DNA of 64,000 nucleotides from DASSQJ01 sp963773655 (GCA_963773655.1 CAVZBX010000006.1:1-64000), one strand, 5' to 3'; positions 9,012-17,356 are shown, counted from the stretch's first letter. A program made the numbers and translations. The notes: generated from the sequence alone by a model not told the origin.

Positions 9012-9091
9012 TTCGTCGACCTGGCACGGGCACGCTTCCCGTGCCGGGTCGACATTTCGGGGTGACCCCGAAATGTCGAGGCGGGTGGGGC
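9012..9091 (+). repeat. 80-bp double-hairpin repeat, copy 1
   Basis: Two abutting stem-loops that share a GTCGAC segment. The first has 16-nt arms (9015-9030 and 9038-9053, one T-G wobble); the second is a perfect 31-nt palindrome with 15-bp arms (9049-9079, arm TCGACATTTCGGGGT). The same element occurs inverted at 52164-52243 with 70 of 80 bases identical by eye; differences fall almost all in the first loop, and the one stem change keeps pairing. It sits between the end of the histidine kinase gene and the start of the thioredoxin lipoprotein. It resembles a REP-like or miniature mobile element. Confidence 0.85.
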
Positions 9092-9103
9092 GGGAGAGGA
9101 GGT

Positions 9104-10108
9104 TCAGCCGGCTCGGGGCAGCGAGAGGGTGAAGACGCATCCGGTGCCGTCGCGGCGGTTGGCCGCTCGCGCCTCGCCACCGTGGCCGCGGGCGACCTCC
9201 CGCGCGATGGCGAGCCCCAGCCCCATCCCCCGGTCGGAGCGCGAGGCGTCGCCGCGCCAGCCCGGCTCGAACACGTGGTCGAGGTCGGGGTCGGGGATGC
9301 CGCCGCACCCGTCGCTCACCGCCACCTCGACCCGGTCCTCGACCGCCTCGGTGCAGACCTCGACCCGACCGCCGGGCGGCGTGTGCTGCACCGCGTTCCG
9401 GAGGAGGTTGGTGACGGCCCGGGTGACCCCGCGGGCGTCCAGGTCGAGCACCGAGCCGGACAGGGCCCGCGCGCTCACCTGCACCCCGGCGGCGTCGGCC
9501 AGCGGCATCACGGTGGCGACGGCGTCGCTGACGAGGTCGTCGAGGTCCGCGGGCTCGGATCGGTCGGCGGCCTCCCCGTGGAGCCGGGACAGCTCGGCGA
9601 TGTCGTCGACCATCGCGTCCATCCGGTCGACCTCGCGCACGATCCGCCCGTGCGCGGCGTGGGGGTCGGCGACGGCGTCGTCCTCGAGGGACTCGGCGAG
9701 GGCCCGGATGCCGGCCAGCGGGGTGCGCAGGTCGTGCGAGAGCCAGCGGATGGTCTCGCGGCGGGAGGTCTCGACCTGCTGGGCGCGGTCGCGGTCGGCG
9801 CGCTCCCGCGCGTGCTCCTCCTCCAGCCGCCACACCCTCCGGGCGAGGACGAGCCCGACGATCACGGCCATCGGCGCCCCCGCGAGGAGGACGAAGAGCA
9901 GGGTGCGGTAGTCGTCCTCGCCGATGAGCATCGACCGGCTGGCCACCGCCACACCGGCGCCGAGCGAGGCGACGAGGACGATGGGCGCGCCGAGGGCGGC
10001 CAGCGCGGGCCGGCGGCCGGCCATCTGCGCGAGGGCGAGCGCCCCGACGGTGCCCGCCGCCGCGGTGACGGTCGCCGACAGGACGACCGCCGAGGTCTCA
10101 GGCGTCAC
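9104..10108 (-). CDS. Two-component sensor histidine kinase
   Basis: 334 residues from GTG 10108, which overlaps the response regulator stop by 11 bp and has GGAG upstream; a GTG at 10150 is possible. Two to four hydrophobic segments fill the first 95 residues with almost no extracytoplasmic loop. Then come a coiled-coil linker, HisKA with phospho-acceptor SHDLRTPLAG near 125, and HATPase_c with an N box (NLLRNAVQHTP), DGCGGIPD and GMGLGLAIARE. It autophosphorylates and passes phosphate to the adjacent OmpR-type regulator. The small sensor region suggests it senses the membrane. It is followed by the 80-bp repeat. Confidence 0.9.
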   Translation of the reverse strand: MTPETSAVVLSATVTAAAGTVGALALAQMAGRRPALAALGAPIVLVASLGAGVAVASRSMLIGEDDYRTLLFVLLAGAPMAVIVGLVLARRVWRLEEEHARERADRDRAQQVETSRRETIRWLSHDLRTPLAGIRALAESLEDDAVADPHAAHGRIVREVDRMDAMVDDIAELSRLHGEAADRSEPADLDDLVSDAVATVMPLADAAGVQVSARALSGSVLDLDARGVTRAVTNLLRNAVQHTPPGGRVEVCTEAVEDRVEVAVSDGCGGIPDPDLDHVFEPGWRGDASRSDRGMGLGLAIAREVARGHGGEARAANRRDGTGCVFTLSLPRAG

Positions 10109-10868
10109 CGGGCGGCTCCGGGGTGCGGCCGGACTGCGCCCCACCGTCACCGGCGGGGCGGGCGGGTCCGGGGGCCGGCCGGGCGTCGGCGGCGTCCCAG
10201 CGGTAGCCCCGCCCGAAGACGGTGGCGAGCCGGCTCGGCGCGCTGGGGTCGTCCTCGACCTTCTCGCGGACCCGGCGCACGTGGACGGTGACCGTGGACG
10301 GGTCGCCGATGTCCCAGCCCCACACCTCCTTGATGAGCTGGTCGCGGGACCAGACGACGCCGGGGTGCTGGAGGAACCAGGCGAGCAGGTCGAACTCGCG
10401 CGCGGTCAGCTGGAGCGGCGCCCCGCCCCGCAGCGCCGACCGGGCACCGAGGTCCAGCTCGAGGTCACCGTCGGTCAGGGTGCCGGCCACCTCGGCCGGC
10501 GGGGCGCTGGTGCGACGCACGACCGAGCGCACCCGCAGCTCGAGCTCGCGGAGGCTGAACGGCTTGGTGACGTAGTCGTCCGCGCCGTGCTGGAGGCCCT
10601 GCACCCGTTCGTGCTCCTGGCCGCGTGCGGTGACCATGATGAGCGGCAGGTCGCGGCGCATCGAACGCAGCCGGCGGGTGACTTCGAGCCCGCCGAGCCC
10701 GGGCAGCATGAGGTCGAGGAGCACCAGGTCGGCGGGCCGGGCGGTGAAGTGGTCGACCGCCGACTCCCCGTCGGCGACGGCGTCGACCTCGTGGCCCGCG
10801 CGGGTCAGGTACGCCGCGACGGCCTCGCGGACCGTCGTGTCGTCCTCGACGAGCAGGATGCGCACCAC
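10098..10868 (-). CDS. OmpR/PhoB-family response regulator
   Basis: 256 residues from GTG 10868. The receiver domain has the acidic pair in LLVEDD, the phospho-aspartate in LVLLDLMLPG, T in MVTARG and K in VTKPFSL. The C-terminal winged helix includes LTAREFDLLAWFLQHPG and VTVHVRRVREKVEDD, and a Pro/Ala-rich tail of about 30 residues follows. TAGCCT at 10876-10881 ends 7 nt before the GTG, supporting this shorter start and leaderless translation over a start at 10919. It forms an operon with the histidine kinase, whose start it overlaps. Target genes are not visible. Confidence 0.92.
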   Translation of the reverse strand: MVRILLVEDDTTVREAVAAYLTRAGHEVDAVADGESAVDHFTARPADLVLLDLMLPGLGGLEVTRRLRSMRRDLPLIMVTARGQEHERVQGLQHGADDYVTKPFSLRELELRVRSVVRRTSAPPAEVAGTLTDGDLELDLGARSALRGGAPLQLTAREFDLLAWFLQHPGVVWSRDQLIKEVWGWDIGDPSTVTVHVRRVREKVEDDPSAPSRLATVFGRGYRWDAADARPAPGPARPAGDGGAQSGRTPEPPGDA

Positions 10869-10875
10869 GACGCCA

Positions 10876-10881
10876 AGGCTA
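10876..10881 (-). promoter_or_regulatory. -10 box for response regulator operon
   Basis: TAGCCT on the minus strand ends 7 nt before GTG 10868, consistent with a leaderless mRNA. The facing gene alaA has GAGACT at 10979-10984, 6 nt before its ATG. Confidence 0.5.
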
Positions 10882-10990
10882 GGGGCGCGCCGCGGCGGCG
10901 CGCGGCATCCGTCGGGCACGGGTAACCCGCCGGAAAGGTCGGGCCGGACGCCTCCGGTGCCGGCGCGGACCGGGCTGCGAGACTGGGCCC

Positions 10991-12208
10991 ATGCGCCGGA
11001 TCGTCCAGAGCCAGAAGCTCCAGCACGTGCGCTACGACGTGCGCGGCCCGATCCTCGTCGAGGCCCACCGCCTCGAGGCCGAGGGCCACAAGGTCCTCAA
11101 GCTCAACATCGGCAACACCGCGCCGTTCGGCTTCGAGGCCCCCGAGGCGATCGTCGCCGACATGGTGCACAACCTCCCCGACAGCCAGGGCTACGCCGAC
11201 TCCAAGGGCATCTACTCGGCCCGCACCGCGGTCGCGCAGTACTACCAGTCGCACGGCCTGCGCGAGACCTCGGTCGAGGACGTCTTCATCGGCAACGGCG
11301 TCTCCGAGCTGATCTCGATGGTGCTCCAGGCCTTCGTCGACGACGGCAACGAGATCCTCGTGCCCGCGCCCGACTACCCGCTGTGGACCGGCGCGGTGTC
11401 CCTCTCCGGCGGTACCCCGGTGCACTACCGGTGCGACGAGGCCGACGGGTGGGATCCCGACCTCGCCGACATCGAGTCCAAGATCACCGAGAACACCCAC
11501 GCCATCGTCGTCATCAACCCGAACAACCCGACCGGTGCGGTCTACTCGGAGGAGACGGTGCGGGCGCTGGTGGACATCGCCCGCCGGCACGACCTGGTCG
11601 TCATGGCCGACGAGATCTACGAGAAGATCCTCTTCGACGACGCCGTGCACCACCACGCCGCCACCTTCGCGGGCGACGACGTCCTCTGCCTCACCTTCAG
11701 CGGCCTCTCGAAGGCCTACCGGGTGTGCGGCTACCGCGCGGGATGGGTGATGGTGAGCGGGCCCCAGCACCTCGCCGAGGACTTCCTCGAGGGCCTCACC
11801 CTGCTCGCCAACATGCGGATGTGTGCCAACGTGCCGGCCCAGCACGCCATCCAGACCGCCCTCGGGGGCTACCAGTCGGTGAACGAGCTCATCGGCCCCG
11901 GGGGGCGCTTCCGCGAGCAGAGCAAGCTCGCGTCGCGGCTGCTCAACGACATCCCCGGCGTCTCCTGCGTCGAGCCGCGGGGCGCGCTCTACTGCTTCCC
12001 GAGGCTCGACCCCGAGGTCTACCCGATCGAGTCCGACGAGGAGTTCGTCATCGACCTGCTGCGGGCCAAGAAGATCCTCGTCACGCACGGAACCGGCTTC
12101 AACTGGTTCGAGCCCGACCACTTCCGCCTGGTGACCCTGCCCGACGAGGAGACGCTCACCGAGGCCATCGGGCGGATCGCCGAACACCTCGCCACGCTCC
12201 GGGCCTGA
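10991..12208 (+). CDS. alaA: Alanine aminotransferase (class I/II PLP)
   Basis: 405 residues. Opening LQHVRYDVRGPILVEAHRLE and NIGNTAPFGFEAPEAI are hallmarks of the AlaA/AlaT branch. Fold-type I motifs follow: DYPLWTGAVSLSGG, INPNNPTGAVYS, VMADEIYEKI and the PLP lysine in SGLSKAYRVCGYRAGW. It interconverts pyruvate plus glutamate and alanine plus 2-oxoglutarate. GAGACT ends 6 nt before the ATG, so the transcript may be leaderless. The crcB pair follows after 5 bp and is probably co-transcribed. The assignment is by family signature; activity with other amino acids is possible. Confidence 0.9.
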   Translation: MRRIVQSQKLQHVRYDVRGPILVEAHRLEAEGHKVLKLNIGNTAPFGFEAPEAIVADMVHNLPDSQGYADSKGIYSARTAVAQYYQSHGLRETSVEDVFIGNGVSELISMVLQAFVDDGNEILVPAPDYPLWTGAVSLSGGTPVHYRCDEADGWDPDLADIESKITENTHAIVVINPNNPTGAVYSEETVRALVDIARRHDLVVMADEIYEKILFDDAVHHHAATFAGDDVLCLTFSGLSKAYRVCGYRAGWVMVSGPQHLAEDFLEGLTLLANMRMCANVPAQHAIQTALGGYQSVNELIGPGGRFREQSKLASRLLNDIPGVSCVEPRGALYCFPRLDPEVYPIESDEEFVIDLLRAKKILVTHGTGFNWFEPDHFRLVTLPDEETLTEAIGRIAEHLATLRA

Positions 12209-12213
12209 CCCCG

Positions 12214-12627
12214 GTGGCACCACGAGCCGACGGCGGCCCCGACGCCGCCCTCCTCGCGACGATCGCGGCCGGCGGCGTGCTGGGCTCGCTGGGCCGGTGG
12301 GCGGTCGGGCTGGCGCTGCCCCACTCCGACGGCGGGACGCCGTGGGCGACCCTGGTCGTCAACGTCACCGGCGCCTTCGCGATGGGCATGCTCGTCGCCT
12401 ACCTCGTCGACCGCCCCGGCGCCCACCGGCTCGCCCGCCCGTTCGTGGGCGTCGGGCTGCTCGGCGGCTGGACGACCTTCTCGGCGCTCGCGGTCGAGGT
12501 CATCGCCCTCTACGAGGCCGACCACCTGGCGCTGATGGTGGGGTACCTCTCGGCGACCTTCCTCCTCGGCACCCTCGCCGTGGGTGCCGGGGAGCTCGCC
12601 GGGCGACGCGCGTGGCCGGGCCCGTGA
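12214..12627 (+). CDS. crcB: Fluoride channel subunit CrcB/Fluc (first of pair)
   Basis: 137 residues, four hydrophobic helices. GGVLGSLGRWAVG, TLVVNVTGAFAMG and GLLGGWTTFSALAVE match the Fluc signatures (the G-R-W loop, N in helix 2, and the T-F-S break in helix 3). Fluc channels expel fluoride as dual-topology dimers. Two adjacent genes, as here, commonly give an antiparallel heterodimer. GTG start at 12214, five bases after alaA; the end overlaps the second crcB by four bases. No fluoride riboswitch can fit ahead of it. Confidence 0.9.
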   Translation: MAPRADGGPDAALLATIAAGGVLGSLGRWAVGLALPHSDGGTPWATLVVNVTGAFAMGMLVAYLVDRPGAHRLARPFVGVGLLGGWTTFSALAVEVIALYEADHLALMVGYLSATFLLGTLAVGAGELAGRRAWPGP

Positions 12628-12983
12628 CCGCCGTCGACGGGCTCCTCGTCGCGCTCGGCGCGGCCCTCGGCGCACCCCTGCGCTACCTCGTGAGCCACTG
12701 GTCCCGCGCGGGGCTGCACGCCGTGCCCACGGTCGGCACCGTCGTCGTCAACGTCCTCGGCTCGTTCGTCCTCGGCCTGCTCGTCGGGTCCGCCCTCGAC
12801 GGCCGCTGGCTCGCCCTCGTCGGGGTGGGCTTCTGCGGCGCCCTCACCACCTTCTCGACCCTCGCCCTCGAGGTCTGGGGCGCCCTCACCGACCGTCGTC
12901 GGACCGAGGCGGTGCTCAACGTCGCGCTGTCGCTGGCGCTCGGGCTCGGCGCCGCGTGGATCGGGTACGCCCTCACCCACTGA
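12624..12983 (+). CDS. crcB: Fluoride channel subunit CrcB/Fluc (second of pair)
   Basis: 119 residues starting at GTG 12624 inside a GTGA overlap with the first crcB; GTG 12612 is also in frame. The same landmarks are present: GAALGAPLRYLVSHW, TVVVNVLGSFVLGLL and GFCGALTTFSTLALE. The overlap couples translation of the two halves, which fits assembly of a heterodimer with opposite membrane orientation. A strong hairpin follows the stop. Confidence 0.9.
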   Translation: MTAVDGLLVALGAALGAPLRYLVSHWSRAGLHAVPTVGTVVVNVLGSFVLGLLVGSALDGRWLALVGVGFCGALTTFSTLALEVWGALTDRRRTEAVLNVALSLALGLGAAWIGYALTH

Positions 12984-12998
12984 CCGGCCCGGACCCGC

Positions 12999-13034
12999 GG
13001 ATGCCGCCCGCCCCGAGGGGAGCGGACGGCATCC
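12999..13034. terminator. Bidirectional terminator-like hairpin
   Basis: GGATGCCG at 12999 pairs with CGGCATCC ending at 13034, with a further CCGC/GCGG inner stem. It lies between the convergent crcB and subtilisin genes and could end both transcripts. There is no U-tract, which is usual in GC-rich actinobacteria. Confidence 0.6.
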
Positions 13035-13076
13035 GGTGCGGTCGTCACCGAGCGCCCGGCCCGGGTGCGCCCGGGG

Positions 13077-14783
13077 TCAGGACACGGCGGCCAGCGCGTT
13101 GACGATGCCGTCGCCGTAGAACCCGTTGAAGTCCTCGCCGCCGACGCAGACGCCGTTGTACGAGGCCGGGATGGGGCTCGGGTAGTCGTAGAGCACGCCG
13201 TCGCCGTTCGGGCAGGCCGCGTCGCGGGCGGAGTCCATGAGGATCTTCGCCGTGACGTCGGGCGCCAGGCCGAAGTCGCCGGGGGCGACCTTGCCACCGT
13301 GAGCGGCCACGACGAGCGCCGCGACCCCGGCCGCGTGCGGCGAGGCCATCGACGTGCCCTGCAGGTACTGGTAGTACCCGCACTCCTCGGTGCCGTCGTC
13401 GTCGGTGCGGCAGTCCTTCACCACCGAGCCCTCGCCCTCCTCGGTGATCTCACCGTCGGCGTCGACCTCACCGGCCGCCTGGAGCACGTTCAGCGGCGCC
13501 GCGGACAGGATCATGTTCTGCAGCCCGGGGGTGCCGTCGTAGTAGTCGCCACCGGGTGCGGAGACCTCGATCTCGCCGGAGGCGAGGTCGGTGGTCCAGT
13601 TCGAGTAGTAGGCCTTGCGCTCGCTCGGGCCGACCGCCGAGACGCCCACCACGTGCGGGCCCTCGACCGGCAGGTCGAAGCAGGTCGCGTTGTCGATGGT
13701 GCGCGGGTGCGCCCCCTCGAACCCGTAGTCCGGGCTGCTCGTGTCGGTGCGCGGGTTCGCGAGGTCGTCGTGGCCGTTGCCGAGAGCGCCGATGAGGGTG
13801 ACGCCGTGGTCGTGCGCGTAGTCGAGGGCGCGGGTCATGGCCTCGATGATCGCGTCCTGGCTCGCCGCCTCCTCGGCGCCGTCCTCCGGCGCCCCGCCGA
13901 TGCAGGTGTAGGCCCAGGGGTCGACGTAGAAGGACATGTTGACGACGTCGAGCCCGACGTCACCGGAGTAGGTGAGCGCGTCCACCGTCGGGCCGAGGAG
14001 GAAGTACCCGCTGTCCTGACCGGCGCGCACGTTGACCAGGTCGACCTTGGGGGCGACACCGGAGACGCCCAGGCCGTTCATCGCGGCGCCGATGGTGCCG
14101 GCCACGTGGGTGCCGTGACCGTCGTCGTCGACGTCAGCGGGGTCGACACAGTCGCCGTAGTTGCAGGCGGCGCCCAGGGGGTCGTCGGCGTCGGTGGTGA
14201 AGTTGCGGGAGAGCCGGCGGTCGAAGTTGGGGGCGATGTCGGGGTGGCTGCCGTCGACACCGGTGTCCATGACGCCGACCCGGACGCGCTTGCTGCCCAT
14301 CGTCACCTGGTGGGCCTCGACGGCGTCGATCATCTCCATGCCCCAGAGGTGGTCGTCGAGGGGGTCGGTCCGCGGCTTCTTGCCGGCGGTGGCGGGTGCC
14401 TTCCCCGCGTCACCGGGGCGCAGCCGCTCCAGGGCCCTGCGGTCCGGCTGGTCCTGTGGGGCGCGCCCGACGACGCTGTTGGCGGCGGCGGTGTCGACGC
14501 CGTCCAGCGAGCGGGCGCTCGCGGCGAACCCCGAGTCGGCCGACTCGACGGTGACCATGCCGATGGCGGTGTTCACCGAGGTGACGGTGGCACCCTGCCG
14601 GGCCAGCTCCCTGGCCAGGGCCTGCGCGTCGCCGCCCTTCTCGGCGAGGACGACGTAGGACTTCGGCGAACCCTGCGTCGCCGCGGTGGTGGCGGGCGCT
14701 GCAGCGGTGGCGGCGGTCGCGCCGAGTGCGCTCGTGGCGAGGGCCACGGCACCGGCGACGGCGAGCATGCGAGATCGTCGCAT
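13077..14783 (-). CDS. Secreted S8 subtilisin-like serine protease
   Basis: 568 residues from ATG 14783 (GAGGAG upstream). A Sec signal ends near ATAATAAAPA. An I9-like propeptide (SYVVLAEKGGDAQALAREL) precedes the catalytic domain. The triad is seen: Asp in VGVMDTGVDGSHPD (near 172), His in DGHGTHVAGTIG (near 220) and Ser in GTSMASPHAAGVAAL (near 476). Several cysteines (CNYGDCVD, CIGGAP, CGYYQY, CPNGDG) suggest disulfides. It would mature outside the cell as an endoprotease. It ends 43 bp from the convergent crcB terminator. Confidence 0.93.
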   Translation of the reverse strand: MRRSRMLAVAGAVALATSALGATAATAAAPATTAATQGSPKSYVVLAEKGGDAQALARELARQGATVTSVNTAIGMVTVESADSGFAASARSLDGVDTAAANSVVGRAPQDQPDRRALERLRPGDAGKAPATAGKKPRTDPLDDHLWGMEMIDAVEAHQVTMGSKRVRVGVMDTGVDGSHPDIAPNFDRRLSRNFTTDADDPLGAACNYGDCVDPADVDDDGHGTHVAGTIGAAMNGLGVSGVAPKVDLVNVRAGQDSGYFLLGPTVDALTYSGDVGLDVVNMSFYVDPWAYTCIGGAPEDGAEEAASQDAIIEAMTRALDYAHDHGVTLIGALGNGHDDLANPRTDTSSPDYGFEGAHPRTIDNATCFDLPVEGPHVVGVSAVGPSERKAYYSNWTTDLASGEIEVSAPGGDYYDGTPGLQNMILSAAPLNVLQAAGEVDADGEITEEGEGSVVKDCRTDDDGTEECGYYQYLQGTSMASPHAAGVAALVVAAHGGKVAPGDFGLAPDVTAKILMDSARDAACPNGDGVLYDYPSPIPASYNGVCVGGEDFNGFYGDGIVNALAAVS

Positions 14784-14875
14784 CTGTCTCCTCTCGGGTG
14801 TGGCGGGTGCCCTGTCGCGCCCGCTCGCCACACCGTAGGTGCCCGATGTGCACCCCGCCACCGGAGCGGGAACGT

Positions 14876-15259
14876 ATGCTCGCGGCCATGCCCCGCCGCT
14901 CCACCGGACCCGGGCCCGACGTGTTCGAGACCTTCGGACACCGCCTGGAGGACGACCACGACCCCACCGGGCGCGGCCGGCAGCAGCTGGGTGCCGTGGC
15001 CCGCTCCGCCGGGGTCACCGTCGGCCTCATGGTCCTGACGGCGCTCGGCTTCGTCGCCGGCGCGTGGCTGGCGTCGGCGGCGGTACCGGACGTCGGCTGG
15101 GTCAACCCGCTCTGGGAGGGGCTGGCGCTGCTCCTCTGGTGCGCGGTCTGGGGGGTGCTCGCGGCGGCGCTCGTGCTCGCGGTCGGGGTCGTGGCGGTGG
15201 GCCTGCCGTGGGTGCGGCGTCAGCGCGGGGCGCGAGCCACCTCGACCTCGGCACCGTAG
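14876..15259 (+). CDS. Small membrane protein, two helices
   Basis: 127 residues from ATG 14876, with GGAG 10 nt upstream; ATG 14888 is also possible. Polar N-terminal 45 residues (VFETFGHRLEDDHDP) precede two hydrophobic segments (GVTVGLMVLTALGFVAGAWL and LALLLWCAVWGVLAAALVLA). No enzyme motif is seen and I do not recognise the family. Its 3' end overlaps the convergent YiiX-like gene by 40 bp. Confidence 0.65.
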   Translation: MLAAMPRRSTGPGPDVFETFGHRLEDDHDPTGRGRQQLGAVARSAGVTVGLMVLTALGFVAGAWLASAAVPDVGWVNPLWEGLALLLWCAVWGVLAAALVLAVGVVAVGLPWVRRQRGARATSTSAP

Positions 15260-15876
15260 GCCCAGCCGGGCGTGAGCGGCAGGCTGTCGCCGCTCCAGAA
15301 CCGCCCCGGGTCGTACCAGCTCGTCGGGGCGTCGGCCTCGAGGATCCCCATCTCCTCCAGCGTCAGCCCGACGACCTCGGCGCAGTAGGCGTCCTCCGGG
15401 CGCAGCCCCTTCCGCTCGGCGGCCCGCCGGGTCAGGTGTGCGTCGCGCCCCCGCAGCCACCGCCACGCGAGCGCCATCGTCCTGGGGAAGGAGACCCCGT
15501 CGAGGCGCGCGACCACGCGCATCGCCGCATCCTCCTGCTCACGGCCGGCCGGCGGCGAGAGCTGCCGCAGCCAGGCACGCTGGTGGTAGCGCTCCTGCCA
15601 CGTCGTCACCGCCTCCCGGAGGTCGTGCAGCTGCACCCCGCGGTGGTGGTCGCCCGTCCACACGTCGGGCAGCGACCGGCCCAGCTCGGCGTGCCACATC
15701 AGCGGCGGCAGGTCGTCGAGGACCACGGCCATCCCGACGTGGTTGACCGGCGCGTTGCTCACCGCCTGGATGGCGCGGTCGGCCAGGGTGCTCCCACGGA
15801 AGATCCACAGGTCACCGGTCCGGGTCGCGTCGATCGCCTCGTCGAGGAGGACCGGGTTGCGCCGGGTGGGTGGCAT
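15220..15876 (-). CDS. YiiX/YebB-like permuted papain-fold hydrolase
   Basis: 218 residues from ATG 15876. GDLWIFRGSTLADRAIQAVS and NHVGMAVVLDD (His) followed much later by DAYCAEVVGLTLEEMG (Cys) match the circularly permuted NlpC/P60 group, in which His comes before Cys. Such enzymes cleave amide or thioester bonds in peptidoglycan or lipid substrates; the exact substrate is unknown. There is no signal peptide. CAGACT ends 6 nt before the ATG, supporting this start over a longer one at 15939. It is convergent with and overlaps the preceding membrane gene. Confidence 0.7.
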   Translation of the reverse strand: MPPTRRNPVLLDEAIDATRTGDLWIFRGSTLADRAIQAVSNAPVNHVGMAVVLDDLPPLMWHAELGRSLPDVWTGDHHRGVQLHDLREAVTTWQERYHQRAWLRQLSPPAGREQEDAAMRVVARLDGVSFPRTMALAWRWLRGRDAHLTRRAAERKGLRPEDAYCAEVVGLTLEEMGILEADAPTSWYDPGRFWSGDSLPLTPGWAYGAEVEVARAPR

Positions 15877-15960
15877 GCGGCCAGTCTGCCGGAGCGGGGG
15901 CGTTCGGTCCGGCAGCCGGGCGATGACCGCCCGCGCCACCTCCGCAGGCCGGGTTCCCCC

Positions 15961-15966
15961 TACGCT
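15961..15966 (+). promoter_or_regulatory. -10 box for leaderless small membrane gene
   Basis: TACGCT ends exactly 6 nt before GTG 15973. Confidence 0.5.
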
Positions 15967-15972
15967 GGCGGG

Positions 15973-16173
15973 GTGGCGAACGCGAACCGGTGGTGGAAGG
16001 TGCTCGGTGTCGCGAGCGTGGTCGGGGTCGTGGCCACGGGAGCCCTGGTGGCCCGGGACGAGCGGCAGCGGCGTGCCTACACCCCCGACGAGGTCAGGGA
16101 CCGGCTCCGCGAACGGCTGGAGGGGTCCGAGGGCGAGCCGCCGGCGGCCGACAGCGGGTTCCCGGGCCCCTGA
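15973..16173 (+). CDS. Small single-pass membrane protein
   Basis: 66 residues from GTG 15973. One hydrophobic helix (WWKVLGVASVVGVVATGALV) is followed by a charged tail (YTPDEVRDRLRERLEG). It has its own leaderless-type promoter. This architecture is frequent in actinobacteria and has no assigned function. Confidence 0.65.
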   Translation: MANANRWWKVLGVASVVGVVATGALVARDERQRRAYTPDEVRDRLRERLEGSEGEPPAADSGFPGP

Positions 16174-16182
16174 CCCGCAGCC

Positions 16183-16791
16183 TCAGGCCGCGGCGGGCGG
16201 CTCGGTGCGGGTGCGCTTGAGCTCGAAGAAGCCGTCGGTCCCGGCCATGAGCAGGGCGCCGTCCCAGAGGCGTCCGGCGTCCTCGCCCCGGGGGATGCGC
16301 GTGATGACCGGCCCGAAGAACGCGACCCCGTTCACCGCGACGACGGGCGTGCCCACGTCGTCGCCGACGAGCCCGGCGGCCGCGTCGTGGCTCTCCCGGA
16401 CCAGCGCGTCGAACTCGGTGGAGGTGGCGTGGCCCGCCAGGTCGGCGGGCAGGCCCACGTCCGCGAGGGCGGCCGCGACGGCGGCGCCGAGGTCGTCGAC
16501 ACCCTCGACGTGGAGCTGGCGGCCGAGCGCGTCGTAGAGGGGCTTGACCACGTGCTCGCCGTGCAGCTCCCGGGCGGCCACGACGACCCGGACCGGCTCC
16601 CAGGCGCGAGCCAGGGACTCCCGGTACGCGTCGGGGACGTCCCGGTCCTCGTTGAGCACGGCCAGGCTCATCACGTGCCAGCGCACCCGCACCGGACGGA
16701 CCCGCTCGACCTCCTCCATCCAGCGCGAGGTGGCCCACGCGAACGGGCAGAGCGGGTCGAACCAGAAGTCGGCGACGTCGTGGTCGGGCAC
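16183..16791 (-). CDS. Rv2466c-type mycothiol-dependent reductase homologue with altered active site
   Basis: 202 residues from GTG 16791. It follows M. tuberculosis Rv2466c (a DsbA-fold mycothiol-dependent nitroreductase) closely: VADFWFDPLCPFAWATSRWM, HVMSLAVLNEDRD, DVGTPVVAVNGVAFFGPV, IPRGEDAGRLWD and the ending FFELKRTRTEPP. Rv2466c has CPWC; here the motif is CPFA, so the second cysteine is lost. The remaining Cys could still form a mixed disulfide with mycothiol. Its presence implies a mycothiol-making host. The neighbours do not suggest a particular substrate. Confidence 0.88.
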   Translation of the reverse strand: MPDHDVADFWFDPLCPFAWATSRWMEEVERVRPVRVRWHVMSLAVLNEDRDVPDAYRESLARAWEPVRVVVAARELHGEHVVKPLYDALGRQLHVEGVDDLGAAVAAALADVGLPADLAGHATSTEFDALVRESHDAAAGLVGDDVGTPVVAVNGVAFFGPVITRIPRGEDAGRLWDGALLMAGTDGFFELKRTRTEPPAAA

Positions 16792-16930
16792 GGTTGGTCT
16801 CCTCGGTGGGTCGGCAGCAGTTCCCCGGCCGGCCACGCGGAGGGGCGTGGCGCGACGTGGGGCCCAACAGCCCTGCCGCACCGACCATTCCGAACCCTCG
16901 ACAGGGCTGGACCCGTTCGGGCGGGGGCCC

Positions 16931-17356
16931 TCAGCCCTCCTCCCCGACGCGTCCTCCGCCCAGCAGGGGCCGCTCGGCGCGGGCACGGAGCTGCTGCACC
17001 ACCCACGAGTTGCCGTCGGGGTCGGCGAACCCGAACAGGGTGCCGCCGTCACGCTCGTCGAGCACGGTGATCTCCTCGCACCCGACCCCGGCGGCGACCA
17101 GCTGCTCCCTCGCGGCGTGGGCGTCGGGCACGACGAGCTGCAGCCCGTGGAGGCTCCCCGGCGCCATCCGCTGCATGGGCGGGAAGCTCCCGATGACGAT
17201 GCTGCACCCCGACCCCGTGGGGGTCAGCTGGGTGACCCGGCCGTGCTCGGTGTGGGTGTCGTGGTCGAGGTGGAACCCGAGTCGGTCGCGGTAGAACCCG
17301 ATCGACGCGTCGACGTCCGACACCGGGACGACGACCACCTCCAGCGTCCACTCCAT
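16931..17356 (-). CDS. VOC (glyoxalase/bleomycin resistance) family protein
   Basis: 141 residues from ATG 17356, with GGAGGAG upstream. Paired beta-alpha-beta-beta-beta modules are seen in LEVVVVPVSDVDASIGFYRD and LHGLQLVVPDAHAAREQL, ending in GFADPDGNSWVVQQL, the usual metal-site ending of the fold. Candidate metal ligands include His in the second module and the late Glu/Asp. Members range from glyoxalases to dioxygenases and drug-binding proteins, so no substrate is given. It lies 30 bp after the SRPBCC gene and probably belongs to the ArsR-SRPBCC operon. Confidence 0.8.
   Translation of the reverse strand: MEWTLEVVVVPVSDVDASIGFYRDRLGFHLDHDTHTEHGRVTQLTPTGSGCSIVIGSFPPMQRMAPGSLHGLQLVVPDAHAAREQLVAAGVGCEEITVLDERDGGTLFGFADPDGNSWVVQQLRARAERPLLGGGRVGEEG

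Noticed and set aside
9041..9055. Start of the thioredoxin lipoprotein at 9055
   Set aside because: The extension lies inside the 80-bp repeat and hides the lipoprotein signal; ATG 8875 has a good ribosome site and lipobox spacing.
12209..12213. Fluoride riboswitch ahead of crcB
   Set aside because: Only five bases separate crcB from alaA.
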